From Unio delphinus (Eukaryota > Mollusca > Bivalvia > Unionida > Unionidae), in the NCBI GenBank assembly GCA_029339505.1, contig JAQISU010000179.1, positions 9,566,501 through 9,630,500 of the forward strand: a stretch of 64,000 nucleotides of DNA, given 5' to 3'. A program made the translations under genes and the position numbers. The notes beneath the pieces were generated by a model that was given only the letters and a program-made list of their open reading frames with translations, ran no database searches and was not told the DNA's origin. Below are positions 17,277 through 28,124 of this stretch, piece after piece; within the stretch, counting starts at the first letter, position 1; every line of letters starts with the position of its first letter.

Positions 17277-17460
17277 CAGTGGATCTGTTTGGCATAATTG
17301 ACTTTTATATAAGTACAACCAAAACACCAGTAAGTCTCTTTGGCATAACTGACATTTATATACGTACAAAAAAAAAAAACACCAGTAAGTCTCTTTGGCA
17401 TAATTGACTTTTATATACGTACAATCAAAACAACAGTATTGCTTTTTGACATAGCTGACA
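17277..17460. repeat. About 53-bp tandem repeat, three to four copies
   Basis: Copies contain ctctttggcataattgac, ttttatatacgtacaa and a following aaaacaccagtaag segment. The last copy is diverged (ctttttgacatagctgacat). Confidence 0.85.
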
Positions 17461-18557
17461 TGTATAAGATGTATGAGTGATCTAAAAAACGAACGAATTA
17501 AGACCACTCGGAAACCCAGGTCCCTCACTCAGGAGTGTTCCTATGTCCATCATAACTTTTATTTTATTGATGTATATCACCAGGTACGATTAAGATTATC
17601 CTTTCATCCGGATTAGCCTATTAACGATGTACAATCAAACTTGTACTGTTTCACTCGCATCGGACCAGGCAGAAGAAAATAAATTTATCTTTTCAAGGCC
17701 CGAAACATAGCATAAATTTCTATCGGACGTAATTATATAACGGCAAGAAGAATTAGTATGAAAAAGAAATAAATGGAATCCTAACTAGTATTGTTGTTCC
17801 AAATGGCATCGCGAAAGAGAATTCTTGCTGAACCTAAAATTGTAATTCTCCGAAAATCCTGAAAGATGGACGAATAGAGGTATTTTTACACTAGATTTAA
17901 TAATTACTAACCGTTAATTTCGTATCTTCATAACCTTCAATAGGTATGCAATTTAAAATTAAAATTAATACACCGTGATATAGCACTGACGTAACTACCA
18001 CACGAATAATGAATTGCTAGAGATAACAAATTAATGGGAAAAAAGTTTACGTTTTATATTATTTAAATTTCTTTTTTTATACAGCATTTAAGAAAATCTA
18101 ATTAACAAAATAGTTTTGAAATATCACTACCAGTTAACTCCTCGTTCTTTGTATGGCTTATTTACTAGTGTACCATTTGTCTTGAAATGCGGTACTCTAC
18201 AAAATTATTTTCGTCGTCAATGTTATTTTCTGTTTTCTATTCCACCCCTTTATATTGTATAAAAATTATATATGTATATGTTAGTAACAAGGGTCGATAA
18301 ACTGTACTTCAGCAAGCTAATACACAAATTGATAAATTCGTCTCTCCAGGAATGTTGCATAGTATCAGGGTAAGTCGCGTCATAAAATGTTTTTAAGCAG
18401 GTGCACTATCACTTCGTTATTGAATCAATAAAATGCACTGTATATATAAATGTGTTCATACATAGATACATTACAACATTAAAACACTGTATAAATTAGA
18501 TAAATTACAGCATTAAAACACTGTATTTATAAAATAGTTACATTACAGCATTAAAAT

Positions 18558-18562
<5 letters not shown>

Positions 18563-18628
<66 letters not shown>
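18563..18628. repeat. Compound (TA)n(GA)n microsatellite
   Basis: TA at 18563-18590 directly followed by AG/GA at 18591-18628, the same TA/GA junction type as the one at 5621. Confidence 0.95.
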
Positions 18629-18631
<3 letters not shown>

Positions 18632-18869
18632 TTAAAACGTACTGTAAGTATTATATATTATATATTATAAAATTAAAAAGTACCGTATTTGTAAAACATA
18701 TACATTATATTTCAAGTTTTCAACAACTGCTAATTCCTTCAAATGTGAAACTCGAGGATTCATAAAAGTCTTAATTCTACCATTAAGTTGGACAGACATG
18801 TCGCCGTTATGAACATAGTTATTGTAAATGGATCATTGAACTTTTAAACAAATTTTGACCTACCACAAA

Positions 18870-18982
18870 AGTCAGTTGGAGTTAAGTACCTTGAATATGG
18901 ACACACCATGGTAGACAACCCAGGCTGATCCAGTATTAGAATTCGAACCCTTTCTCTAGCAGTACAGCACTAAGTAACATCG
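18870..18982 (-). mobile_element. Degenerate tRNA-derived SINE, family 2
   Basis: On the minus strand a B-box-like gggttcgaattc is followed by tggatcagcctgggttgtct and accatggtgtgtccatattc. The second half aligns with the copy at 23885-24022, with a similar order of B box, agcc and ggtgtgtcc. Old and diverged. Confidence 0.55.
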
Positions 18983-18989
18983 AGTATTT

Positions 18990-20027
18990 GCAGTTGGACT
19001 GGTTTTATAAACAAGTAATATAAGTCAATTCATCATCATAATTTTCTACACTTATATACGGTATAGTTATTATTCACCATGTGACGGTGTTGTTATTAGT
19101 CATCATGTTTACGCTCGTCACTTACAGTTCAAAATTCAATTGGTCTATCACTAAATTCGTTCATCACCACAATGTGTGATATGACGGAATAAACGTACCT
19201 TACTAAATGCAACTATATGGTGTAACAAAGACTAGGATTGCTAAGGCTCAAGATTCCGTTCTCAACAGAATAAAGCAATCTAATGTGAACATAAATATGC
19301 TACAATGGACGGCATTTTCTAAGGTGTAAACAAGACATTATTTTCAGTGCGCCTGATCACTTAGTCAGAAAATGTTAACTCGCACTCACCGCCAAAATAA
19401 AAATCCATAATTATATCCACCTACTGTGATTAAATTGGGTATTATTTAGCGAAACAAAATATTAAAATAAACTAGCATTTTAGTGTTTCCATTTTCATTG
19501 CGAGTGATGTTATATTACATTAAAATCGTGCATATGTACGATTTATGTACGCAGGTCCGATAAGAGGCGGGTAGAGCAACCGTGAGTAATCCTCGAGGCC
19601 CTGGCCCGTATGGGGGCCTCGGCCGAACAACTTTTCTATTTTTTTTTTCATTAAAGAAACTTTTTGCTTGAACAAGATTTATGAGAGGCCCGTGGCTTTC
19701 GTAGCCAAAGGGCCTGTGATCGCTCTCTACGGCCATGTCTTTACGCAGGAAGTTTCATGAATACGTTCTGGGGGCAATAGTCTTGAAAATTTCGGAGAAC
19801 GAAAATATAGTTCTGCTCAAATTCCCATAATCAGATGTAATACTTAAAAGAAATCGTGCACACTTTAAATCCGTCGTCAGAGAAATATTCTCAAGAAAAT
19901 CTGCACGCTTTATAATTCGAATTTTATTTTTAATTGAAATTACTTACAGTTCTAGTTTTAGGACTTGAGCTTCATTGTTGGAAGCTGGTAAATCTAACTA
20001 CGAAGATTTCCAGGATTTATATTACCC
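18990..20027. other. Non-coding stretch with a GC-rich patch
   Basis: No gene seen. A GC-rich island at about 19555-19735 (ggccctggcccgtatggggg and an inverted ggcccgtggctttcg) stands out from the AT-rich surroundings and may be a fragment of a mobile element. No inverted termini or target duplications could be fixed. Confidence 0.45.
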
Positions 20028-21268
20028 TATTGTTCACTTGCTAAAAGAGCCCTTGGTGGCCGAGTGATCTATGTATTGTTAACTTACCAAAAAGGCCCCT
20101 GATGATCTAATGGTTTATGTATTGTTCACTTACCAACGGGGCCCCTGGAGGATAAATGGTCTATGCATTGTTCACTTAACAAAAGGACCCTGGTGGCCGA
20201 GTGGTCTATGTATTGTTCACTTATCAAAAGAGCACCTGGTGGTCGAGTGGTATATATCTTGTTCACCTACCAAAATGCCATCTGGATGATAAGTAGTCTA
20301 TGTATTGTTCACTTACCAAAAGGGCCCCTGGTGGCCGAGTGGTCTATGTATTGTTCACTTACCAAAAGGGCCTAGGTGGCCGATTGGTCTATGTATTGTT
20401 CACTTACCAAAAGGGCCCCTGGTGGACGAGTGGTCTATGTATTGTTCACTTACAAAAAGAGCCTAGGTGGCCGAGTGGTCTATGTATTGTTCACTTACCA
20501 AAAGGGCCTAGGTGGCCGATTGGTCTATGTATTGTTCACTTACCAAAATGGTCCCTGGAGGCCGAGTGGTCCATGTATTGTCAACTTACCAAAATGGCCC
20601 CTGGTGGACGAGTGGTCTATGTATTGTTCACTTACAAAAAGAGCCTAGGTGGCCGAGTGGTCTATGTATTGTTCACTTACCAAAAGGGCCTAGGTGGCCG
20701 ATTGGTCTATGTATTGTTCACTTACCAAAATGGCCCCTGGAGGCCGAGTGGTCCATGTATTGTCAACTTACCAAAATGGCCCCTGGTGGACGAGTGGTCT
20801 ATGTATTGTTCACTTACCAAAAGGGCCCCTGGAGGCCGAGTGGTCCATGTATTGTCAACTTACCAAAATGGCCCCTGGTGGACGAGTGGTCTATGTATTG
20901 TTCACTTACCAAAAGGGCCCCTGGTGGACGAGTGGTCTATGTATTGTTCACTTACCAAAAGGGCCTAGGTGGCCGAGTGGTCTATGTATTGCTCACTTAC
21001 CAAAAGGGCCTAGGTGGCCGAGTGGTCTATGTATTGTTCACTTACCAAAAGGGCCTAGGTGGCCGATTGGTCTATGTATTGTTCACTTACCAAAAGGGCC
21101 CCTGGTGGACGAGTGGTCTATGTATTGTTCACTTACCAAAATGGCCCCTGGAGGCCGAATGGTCCATGTATTGTCAACTTACCAAAATGGCCCCTGGTGG
21201 ACGAGTGGTCTATGTATTGTTCACTTACCAAAAGGGCCCCATGTTGCCGAGTGGTCTATGTATTGTTT
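20028..21268. repeat. 45/46-bp satellite with tRNA A-box-like motif, about 27 copies
   Basis: The unit is ggtggccgagtggtctatgt followed by attgttcacttaccaaaagg and gcccct or gccta. Two length forms (46 bp with gcccct and 45 bp with gccta) are interspersed. The left edge (20028-20290) is diverged and the centre is homogenised. A four-unit higher-order repeat of 182 bp is visible (the block starting at 20454 recurs at 20636). The motif ggtggccgagtggtcta matches the A-box region of Leu/Ser tRNAs, but the unit has no B box. Long open frames here are a by-product of the repeat. Confidence 0.95.
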
Positions 21269-21560
21269 AGTATTTAGATTATGATGATTATTCACTCTTA
21301 TCTCTATAAGATCTTCAATTCAACAATACATAATGCTCAATGAATTATAAGAATACATGTCTAATGAATGGATGTCACTTATTCACGCCTTATTATTCAA
21401 TGTGACACAACTTACCGACTTTATAATGAACACTTGTATGTATGTTTAACATGTTTCCGTAGATTAAAATAAGTTGTGAACATTAGTTATTTAGACAACC
21501 ATTGCAGACATATTTATGTTTAACAAGCACAATGGACCAAAAAAAATAAGTTGAAACTTA
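21269..21560. other. AT-rich spacer
   Basis: No feature seen between the satellite and the SINE copy. Confidence 0.5.
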
Positions 21561-21561
21561 A

Positions 21562-21809
21562 TGTTGTTGTTGTTGTAGGGTTGAACGCCATTTTTCAGAA
21601 CACGACAAGATATACATGGCGGCCAGTATTAATGGTGGAGGAAGAACCCTGGAAAAACCCCTGAAAGAACCACCGACCCACGAGAAGCTACTGGCAAGCT
21701 TTCTCACATACTCACATGGGTCGACTCTGAGATTCGAATCCTAGCAGACAGAGGTGAGATGGCAGTGATCCGTAACGGAGAGCGCTTTAGACCACTCGGG
21801 GGCTCCTAA
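21562..21809 (-). mobile_element. tRNA-derived SINE, family 1, copy B
   Basis: Reverse-complement copy of the element at 14609-14855. On the minus strand it starts ggagcccccgagtggtctaaagcgc (A-box-like), has a B-box-like ggattcgaatctc, then the shared body and a (caa)n tail, read as tgttgttgttgttg on the plus strand. It is the most complete copy in the window. Confidence 0.92.
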
Positions 21810-21819
21810 ACTGAATGCA

Positions 21820-22790
21820 AAAACAGCTTTTAAATCGATCTCAGAAATTGACAAGCTTATGTTTCCGTTTATTACCAATTATATATATGTCATAATTGGA
21901 TGCAAAACAGAGCTTTTAAGATGATAAAATTATTTATAATAAAGTTTATGTAATGCTAAATGTTCTGGTCACATTGCATTGGCTTGCCTTGGCAAAGCTT
22001 GGCATCATATCTCACGGTTAAATGTACCAATCACGTCACATCGGCTAGTCCGAGTTTCCTCCGACCCTTGCTGCCCTATTTTTGATATTTGGGCATTGAT
22101 GATGGGTTGTAGAGTTAGAATCAAATTTCAGCAACGATGTACTTTCGTCTTGTCTGTCAGCGGAATAATGATGCAACAAATGTTATGCTCGCAATTTATG
22201 AGAAAATAAATAATATTCCTATCAATTTCATGAAGGAATATCTCGATGAAAGGTCGTGCAAGTTTGCTAGGCGGTTATTAAGCAGCCGCGCTATGCCGAC
22301 ACTAGATGATGTCGGCCAGTTCTAACTTTTCAATATGCATTGGACTTGGACTCTACATCCAAACATCAGTGTCCAAAAAATAAAAAATGGGGTGGCAAAG
22401 GTCAGATGAGATGATTAGTACTACACATTGACATGCCTCTGCAAAGCTTGGCATTAAATCTCACGGGTACATGTTGCAATCACGCCACATGGGCCTGTCT
22501 CGGCAAAGCTCAGCATCACATCTCACGTGCAGAAATAAAAGAGTTCATTTTCGTAGCTAATTTAATCAAACGGACTACCTCACTTTACTTAATTTAATTT
22601 TGGACTCAATATTAAGCTCGACCGTTTTCCGCTAAACACGTTGTATTCATTTTCTGCACATCACCGTTGAATATAGTTGAAGACAGATTACAGGAACGGT
22701 TGGTTGGTAGACCGATTGATTGTTAACGATACTTTAACACATTACTGGTCAGAGAACGCAGAGAAAATGGGAGATAATGCCTTTCCTAAT
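21820..22790. other. Non-coding stretch with recurring short motif
   Basis: The motif cggcaaagcttggcatca followed by tatctcacg occurs three times (about 21985-22017, 22440-22465 and 22498-22526), with catcacgccacatgggcctg-like links. This suggests an old dispersed or tandem repeat. Open frames at 21979-22325 show no family resemblance. Confidence 0.5.
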
Positions 22791-22794
22791 AACT

Positions 22795-22900
22795 CATCGT
22801 GAAGGAGAACCCAGGTTGGATTGAGCGGGTATCGAATAAGTGACCCATGAGTTAGTCAGAGGTACTGCCAACTGAGTTGCTGCGGTTCCCTCCAAGAATG
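22795..22900 (-). mobile_element. tRNA-derived SINE fragment
   Basis: On the minus strand an A-box-like gcaactcagttggcagtacc is followed 30 bp later by a B-box-like ttattcgatacccgc. Spacing and motifs fit a tRNA-derived head; the body is too diverged to assign a family. Confidence 0.5.
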
Positions 22901-22904
22901 GACG

Positions 22905-23270
22905 ATATTCATCTAGACGACGTAATTAATTAGACATGTAGTTATAATCAGAAACATGAAGATAATAAAATATTAATATTAGCATGAAGCCCCGCCACCA
23001 CCACCATCACCACCACCAAGAAAGGAATATTGTTTAGCGTGCCTGATATTTGTGTCTCCACTATCTATAAGATTCGTCTAAAACTTAGTTATTTATAGAA
23101 AAAACTTCTTTCATGCAGTCTCGTCGTTTTCAATATAATCTTCACCTTAGTGCATTGTTGAAGAATAATTTTCAACAAATGATGTTATGTATTCCAGACA
23201 TTGCAGGTGGCAGTATTGATGACAGAAAAATTAGTTACTCTGAGTAAATGGCTATTTCCACCATCGAATA
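22905..23270. other. Non-coding spacer
   Basis: No gene seen. It contains a short (cca)n-rich patch at 22988-23018. Confidence 0.5.
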
Positions 23271-23274
23271 GTAC

Positions 23275-23425
23275 ATAATGGTGCGAAATTTAACAAGTAA
23301 TCCAACGGTTTCGGGTTCAATACCCGGTCAGGCCAGCCAGGGTCCTCTACTTCTGCGTGTCCTTGGGGCGGGTACAAAGCAATTTACCATTTATCATCAC
23401 AACTTCTGCCAGATGATTTATTTGC
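23275..23425 (+). mobile_element. tRNA-derived SINE fragment (B box plus body)
   Basis: The B-box-like ggtttcgggttcaatacccg is followed by a body containing tgcgtgtccttgggg and acaaagcaatttaccattta. This is a common arrangement in tRNA-derived SINEs. The A-box side is degenerate. Confidence 0.6.
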
Positions 23426-23622
23426 GATTTGTGTTAAAGTCGCATAATCGCGACAATTATACCAAGTGCAAATATTCCTGGATAAGGTAACCATTTGACA
23501 ACTGATTGGTGGACTTTGTTATGGGCTATATTTACCGGCTAGTACGTAAAGGATACAAAGAAGATATGTTTCGAATGGTGGGTCCTGGTAAAAAGGTTTT
23601 AAAAAGATCTGAGAGTGATCTG

Positions 23623-23625
<3 letters not shown>

Positions 23626-23711
<86 letters not shown>
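23626..23711. repeat. (GA)n microsatellite
   Basis: About 43 uninterrupted GA repeats. They give a poly-Arg-Glu frame that is not a real protein. Confidence 0.97.
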
Positions 23712-23713
<2 letters not shown>

Positions 23714-23884
23714 CGTACTTTGCTAGCGCCTAACTGTATACGTACTTTGCTTGTGCGTGAATGATCCAGATATATGGATCAACAACTACACTATATTGGA
23801 AACTTGAGTTTTTTGTATGATAACTTCCGGTCTACACACTTATTAGACGAGTGCATATGGTAGAACTAGATTAATTTGTTTAAC

Positions 23885-24022
23885 GATGGAGTACAACAGA
23901 TGAAGTTCCATGCCTAGGGACACACTACGGTATTCGACCTGGCTAATCACATGGTAAGATTCGAACCCGTATCATTTTGGTCTCATGTCTGAAGTCTTAC
24001 CACTGAGCCTTCACGCAGTGTT
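23885..24022 (-). mobile_element. tRNA-derived SINE, family 2
   Basis: On the minus strand an A-box-like ggctcagtggtaagacttca and a B-box-like cgggttcgaatcttacc are followed by a body with attagccaggtcgaat and gtgtgtccctaggcatgg. Related to the degenerate copy at 18870-18982. Confidence 0.75.
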
Positions 24023-24029
24023 AGAACGA

Positions 24030-24880
24030 CAAATCGACACGTACGATTGCAAAGTGAGACACTATAGCATAAAGAATTCATGTAAAATCACTATATTAAT
24101 GGCAAATATCAATTAATTTTTTTAAATTACAAAATTAATGTGTTAATCTTTATTACATTCCTTTTTTTTATAAATCCAGAATCACATGAGCTACATATTT
24201 CGCTTATAGGAAGAAATATTGTGTTTCTTTTATATAGAGAAAATGTTGAATTATTGCTTCATTTTTGACGATCAGACTTTGTCCTTATAGACTCTGTGAT
24301 TACATCCTTGAATTTCAATATAAGTTTCTTGTTCACAATAACTGTGATAAATAACTCTGAATTTATGAAGATTCCTTGATGAAAATACTGAAAAGTCTCA
24401 GTTATTTGGAAAGTAATACTGTCCATGATTTCTTTTATTTACTTGAAATGAAAAAAAGAAAAGATTTTACGATATGCAACTTATTCTGCAAATTCAAGGG
24501 AAGCGATTGATTGTGATATACTTTAATTCGGTCATAATTAACTATAAAGTATACCTGCTTGTATAGTTTTAATTAGAGCGAATTAAGAGATTAATTGATT
24601 ACTGATACAATCATTAACATTTGTGGATGATATATCTCACTTCAATTTATACAAGACTTTGTATTCCACTCTATTATATAAGTGGACAGTCATTGGTGTG
24701 TATGTGTTTCTAGGCCTGTGAGATTATGTAAAGAAATGCCGTTTTTGCTTTTAAATGTGTAATTGGACAATAGATAACTCTGTTCCTCACCAAAATGGTT
24801 CTAGGGCGCTTTTAACTAACGCGGTTGTTTCCCTTTGATATAATGTTTAAAATATTGATGCACATTCTTGTTCAAGTAGG
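24030..24880. other. AT-rich non-coding stretch
   Basis: Nothing recognisable on either strand. Confidence 0.5.
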
Positions 24881-24884
24881 ATTG

Positions 24885-25185
24885 TTAATAATCTAGCCCC
24901 TCTCTAATGAAATAATATTTCACAATCGAACCCCCTATCATATAAAATAACCTCTCACAATCCAGCCTCTCTCTTAGGAAACAATCTCACACAACCCAGA
25001 CATTCTTATAATATAATCTTTTACAAGCCAGACTCTCTCTTATGAAACAATCTCTCACAATGCAGCCTCTATATTATACGACAACCTCCCACAATCCAGA
25101 GCCTATTATAGAATAATATCTCGCAATCCCATCCCTCTACAAATGAAACATTTTCTCACGGTCCAGCCCCTCTAATCACGTTACA
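24885..25185. repeat. Degenerate about 41-bp tandem repeat, about seven copies
   Basis: Copies share caatccagcctctctcttat and gaaacaatctctcacaa-like segments, with many indels and substitutions. An old, decaying minisatellite. Confidence 0.8.
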
Positions 25186-25189
25186 TTAT

Positions 25190-25850
25190 TTAATTTCTTT
25201 GCTCGCTCATCACTGCATTTTATTTCATTACAGTAGCGTCGACTAAACTAACGAGGTTCCTTCTGTATGCTTGGACGGAGTTTTTTTTTTATAAATTGAC
25301 AACTCGATGTTGGAGCTGACATTGCTGAAACATGTCAGGTTAGAATAATCCAATCATCTCTTCTCCTCCCACCCCCGACAACAGCTCAATCAAAATAATG
25401 AATCTATTTCTTATCATCTATTTTCCCTTAACGAACTTTCTATCCGTAGAAAAGAGAAAAACTTTAATAAACGCACATTCGTGCCTGAATGCGCGCGCGT
25501 GTGTGCGTGCGTGTGTGTATGTGTGTGTCGTGTGATCACTCAAGTATATATGTGTAGTCTTATCACTTGAGGGTCATTTAAGCCATACAAAAATATATGT
25601 CTTGATCTTTCAGGTTAGGGCCAATAATATTTAGGGAGATGAGGGGCCTGAGGGTATAACGATACCAATTGTTCAACCCCAGGTAGGCGGAACTTAAAGT
25701 GTAGGAACATAGCATTCAGAAATAAACAACAACACTAGCTATGATCGGTGTATTATGTAAGAGTTGTACTTTCTGTTAGGCTTAAAAAAAGTTAAGCCTC
25801 TTTGCAACATGTGAAATTAAGTTAATTCATATCTAACTTATATTTTGTAC
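25190..25850. other. Non-coding stretch with imperfect TG run
   Basis: No gene seen. An alternating purine-pyrimidine patch (gcgcgcgtgtgtgcgtgcgt and following tg repeats, 25491-25530) could adopt Z-DNA-like structure. Confidence 0.5.
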
Positions 25851-25855
25851 TTTTT

Positions 25856-26110
25856 TTAAGAATTTTTTTTTAATGTGGGACACCTGGGTGAAACTGGGTC
25901 TCTTGTGACTAGATAACTCTTAGCCATGTCTAGTTCCAGCAGAGTTATCTCTCTTAAATGCAATGAAGTACCTGGTTTTGTCCTTGTCAAATTGACAATC
26001 TCAGATTTTTCTCTGTGACATGCATGCTGAAGTAGGATAGAAAGCATATTTATTTCACAAAACATTAGCATTGAGGTCTATGGAAAAACAATTGGTACCG
26101 TGATACCTCA
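25856..26110 (-). repeat. Dispersed repeat, copy 1 (related to 56266-56499)
   Basis: The plus-strand stretch with acatgcatgctgaagtagga, then a 20-25-bp link, then acattagcattgaggtctat and ttggtaccgtgatac, matches the same ordered blocks at about 56390-56490. Both copies are open on the minus strand and encode similar residues (SILLQHACH versus SVLLQNACH). The full ends and element type are unknown. Confidence 0.6.
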
Positions 26111-26114
26111 GGCT

Positions 26115-27465
26115 AGATGGTAGCAAGTCATCTTGCCATTCTTGTGGGAAGCAGCCAGAAGACTGCAAACCTACATGGCCGTAGATGTATGTTCCAACTA
26201 TAATAGCTGTTGTGCTTAGAATAACAGCATTTTTAGTAAAGAAGCGTCTCGTATTTCAGAAGTTTCATCAAAATGTATTTCATTTTCTTTTTGGATGGTC
26301 TCTTCGAAGATGAGAACAGAGATTCTTGCGATGATTCACATTGAGGAAGTGGAATCCAGGCCGCTTCAAGAGAATGGTTCCAGAGTCTACAGCTTTCTCA
26401 ATGTAACTCATCAGCCTCACTGAGCTATATACTCGTTCACGTTTTAATTCGTGTTTGCTCAGATGAGACAGCGGTTAACGTAACAGTTAAGATTATACCT
26501 TGCTTCTAATTGTATCAAATTCAAACACCCCGTGTCCTAAAGGTCTGTGATTATGTTTCACAAAGTCGTGTCAGCATCAATATTAAACTTGATGAAGATC
26601 ACACTCTTCATGTTCTTTCTAACATAAAAGTGGGGAAAGGGTATTTGGTTGTTGCTGTTTTAGTACTCTATTGAATGTTCAATGCCTGGCATTAACTGGG
26701 ACCTTTCTCGTCAGCCTTGTTTTTGGTGTGTTTTGTTACATTGTGTTTTCATCACCTTAGAATAGTTGATTTCAAATGGCAGGAATTGTGTCAGGATTCA
26801 CTGATGTTTGTAAAATTGCACATTCATCATTCGTAAGATAGAGTTTGGCAGAAATGCAGTAAAATCCCAGATTATGAAGTATACTAAACTGTCTTCCCTA
26901 CTCATATTAAAGGACCCTGCAACTGGCAGTTTAACCGTTTTGCGGTGTCTTGATGATATTAACAGTTATGATTTCAAGTATTTTTATTGGTAGTAGTTAG
27001 GATATGCATGGCTTTATGCTATCCCCCGCCTAATCTATAATGTACAAAATATTTGGTGGGTCTTTATGCTTTAATAGCTTTGCTATATCGTAGCATCAAC
27101 CCTGATAATATTAGAATATTGTGCCTGAGAAGCCATTTTGCTACTAAGATACATTCAATATTAATTGTATATGTAGCAGATAGTAGTGTACTGATGCTAG
27201 TAGTGTCAACGCGAGTGTCAGTCATGGGGGCTGGCGGCGAGGACAGGTGGCCTGGTACTAATACGGTAGAGAAAAAAAAGTAAGATGCCCATTTCGGTTA
27301 GGTCAGCGTCGGCGTCGGGACTTCAGGCTCCGCAAATAAAATTTTCATGAACGAGTCCGGGCCGGCGTCCGAGTCGGAGTTGAGGTGACGACGGTGTTAG
27401 AAGCTCAGAAACGTTATGTGAACTCAAACAAATAGCTTTATTACTTCTTAGAGTCATGACAACCC
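26115..27465. other. Non-coding stretch with a possible small coding relic
   Basis: A minus-strand segment at about 26280-26410 reads IEKAVDSGTILLKRPGFHF followed by basic residues, with no start or splice context. It may be a mobile-element relic. A GC-richer patch at 27200-27410 has no identified function. Confidence 0.35.
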
Positions 27466-27466
27466 T

Positions 27467-27469
<3 letters not shown>

Positions 27470-27514
<45 letters not shown>
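27470..27514. repeat. (TG)n microsatellite
   Basis: About 22 uninterrupted TG repeats. Confidence 0.96.
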
Positions 27515-27515
<1 letters not shown>

Positions 27516-27957
27516 TCTTTGGTATCAATTAAATCATTTCACAAATAAACTAATGTCAGTGATTCATCTGAAAACCGTCGGTGTCTGACGCAAAACGTTT
27601 TAAAATGAATACCAAAATATTTGCCATATTGAATACATTTTTAGAATAATACAATCTATTAGAAACATGTCGTCTTCATTAATATATAAGGAAAAGAGAA
27701 TATAGGTAATGAATACACACTCTGCTAGTAAACAAACTACGTCTCTCGTATTTATCACATAGTCGGTATACTTTGCCTATAGTCTGTGCAGTTTAATATT
27801 TTTGATATTATAGCATGTGAACATATCACTTTATGTGATTTTCATTGGTCCAAATAAGCCCATTAAATTATTGTGCCATATTTCTATTCGAGTCACGAAG
27901 GAATAGGAGACAAAAATAGCATCGACTATCTGAATATGCCTAATTCACACTCGCATG

Positions 27958-28116
27958 CAACGTTCCCTCTAAGCTCAGGCATCCCCGCGCAGCTGAATGG
28001 TCAATCCAACGTTAAATTTTGCTCAGTCCAACGTTAAATTTTGCGCGTCTCCGTAATGATTGCGCAATGCAGCGAGCACTGCGCGCACATCTACCATTCG
28101 CTTAGACGGAACGTTG
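27958..28116. mobile_element. 159-bp hAT-type MITE with perfect 8-bp target duplication
   Basis: The ends are inverted: left caacgttccctctaagc and right (reverse complement) caacgttccgtctaagc, 16 of 17 matching. The element is bracketed by ctcgcatg at 27950-27957 and 28117-28124, a perfect 8-bp duplication. The interior is GC-rich compared with its surroundings and holds an internal direct repeat tccaacgttaaattttgc (twice, 28003-28042). There is no coding capacity. The 8-bp duplication and short termini point to a non-autonomous hAT-like element. Its ends differ from those of the 8264-10705 element, so that element did not mobilise it. Confidence 0.92.
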
Positions 28117-28124
28117 CTCGCATG

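Larger units (their letters stand above)
14870..18560. other. AT-rich non-coding region with short tandem repeats
   Basis: No exon or conserved protein found. Apart from the repeats listed separately (15712-15820, 16330-16445, 17277-17460), the sequence appears unique. It includes a short CA run at 16744-16762. Confidence 0.5.

Noticed and set aside
20163..21284. Long open frames (up to 252 codons) with MYCSLTKRAPGGRVVY-like repeats
   Set aside because: They lie entirely in the 45/46-bp satellite. Mixing of 45- and 46-bp units switches frames, and several overlapping frames are equally open, so they reflect the repeat and not a protein.
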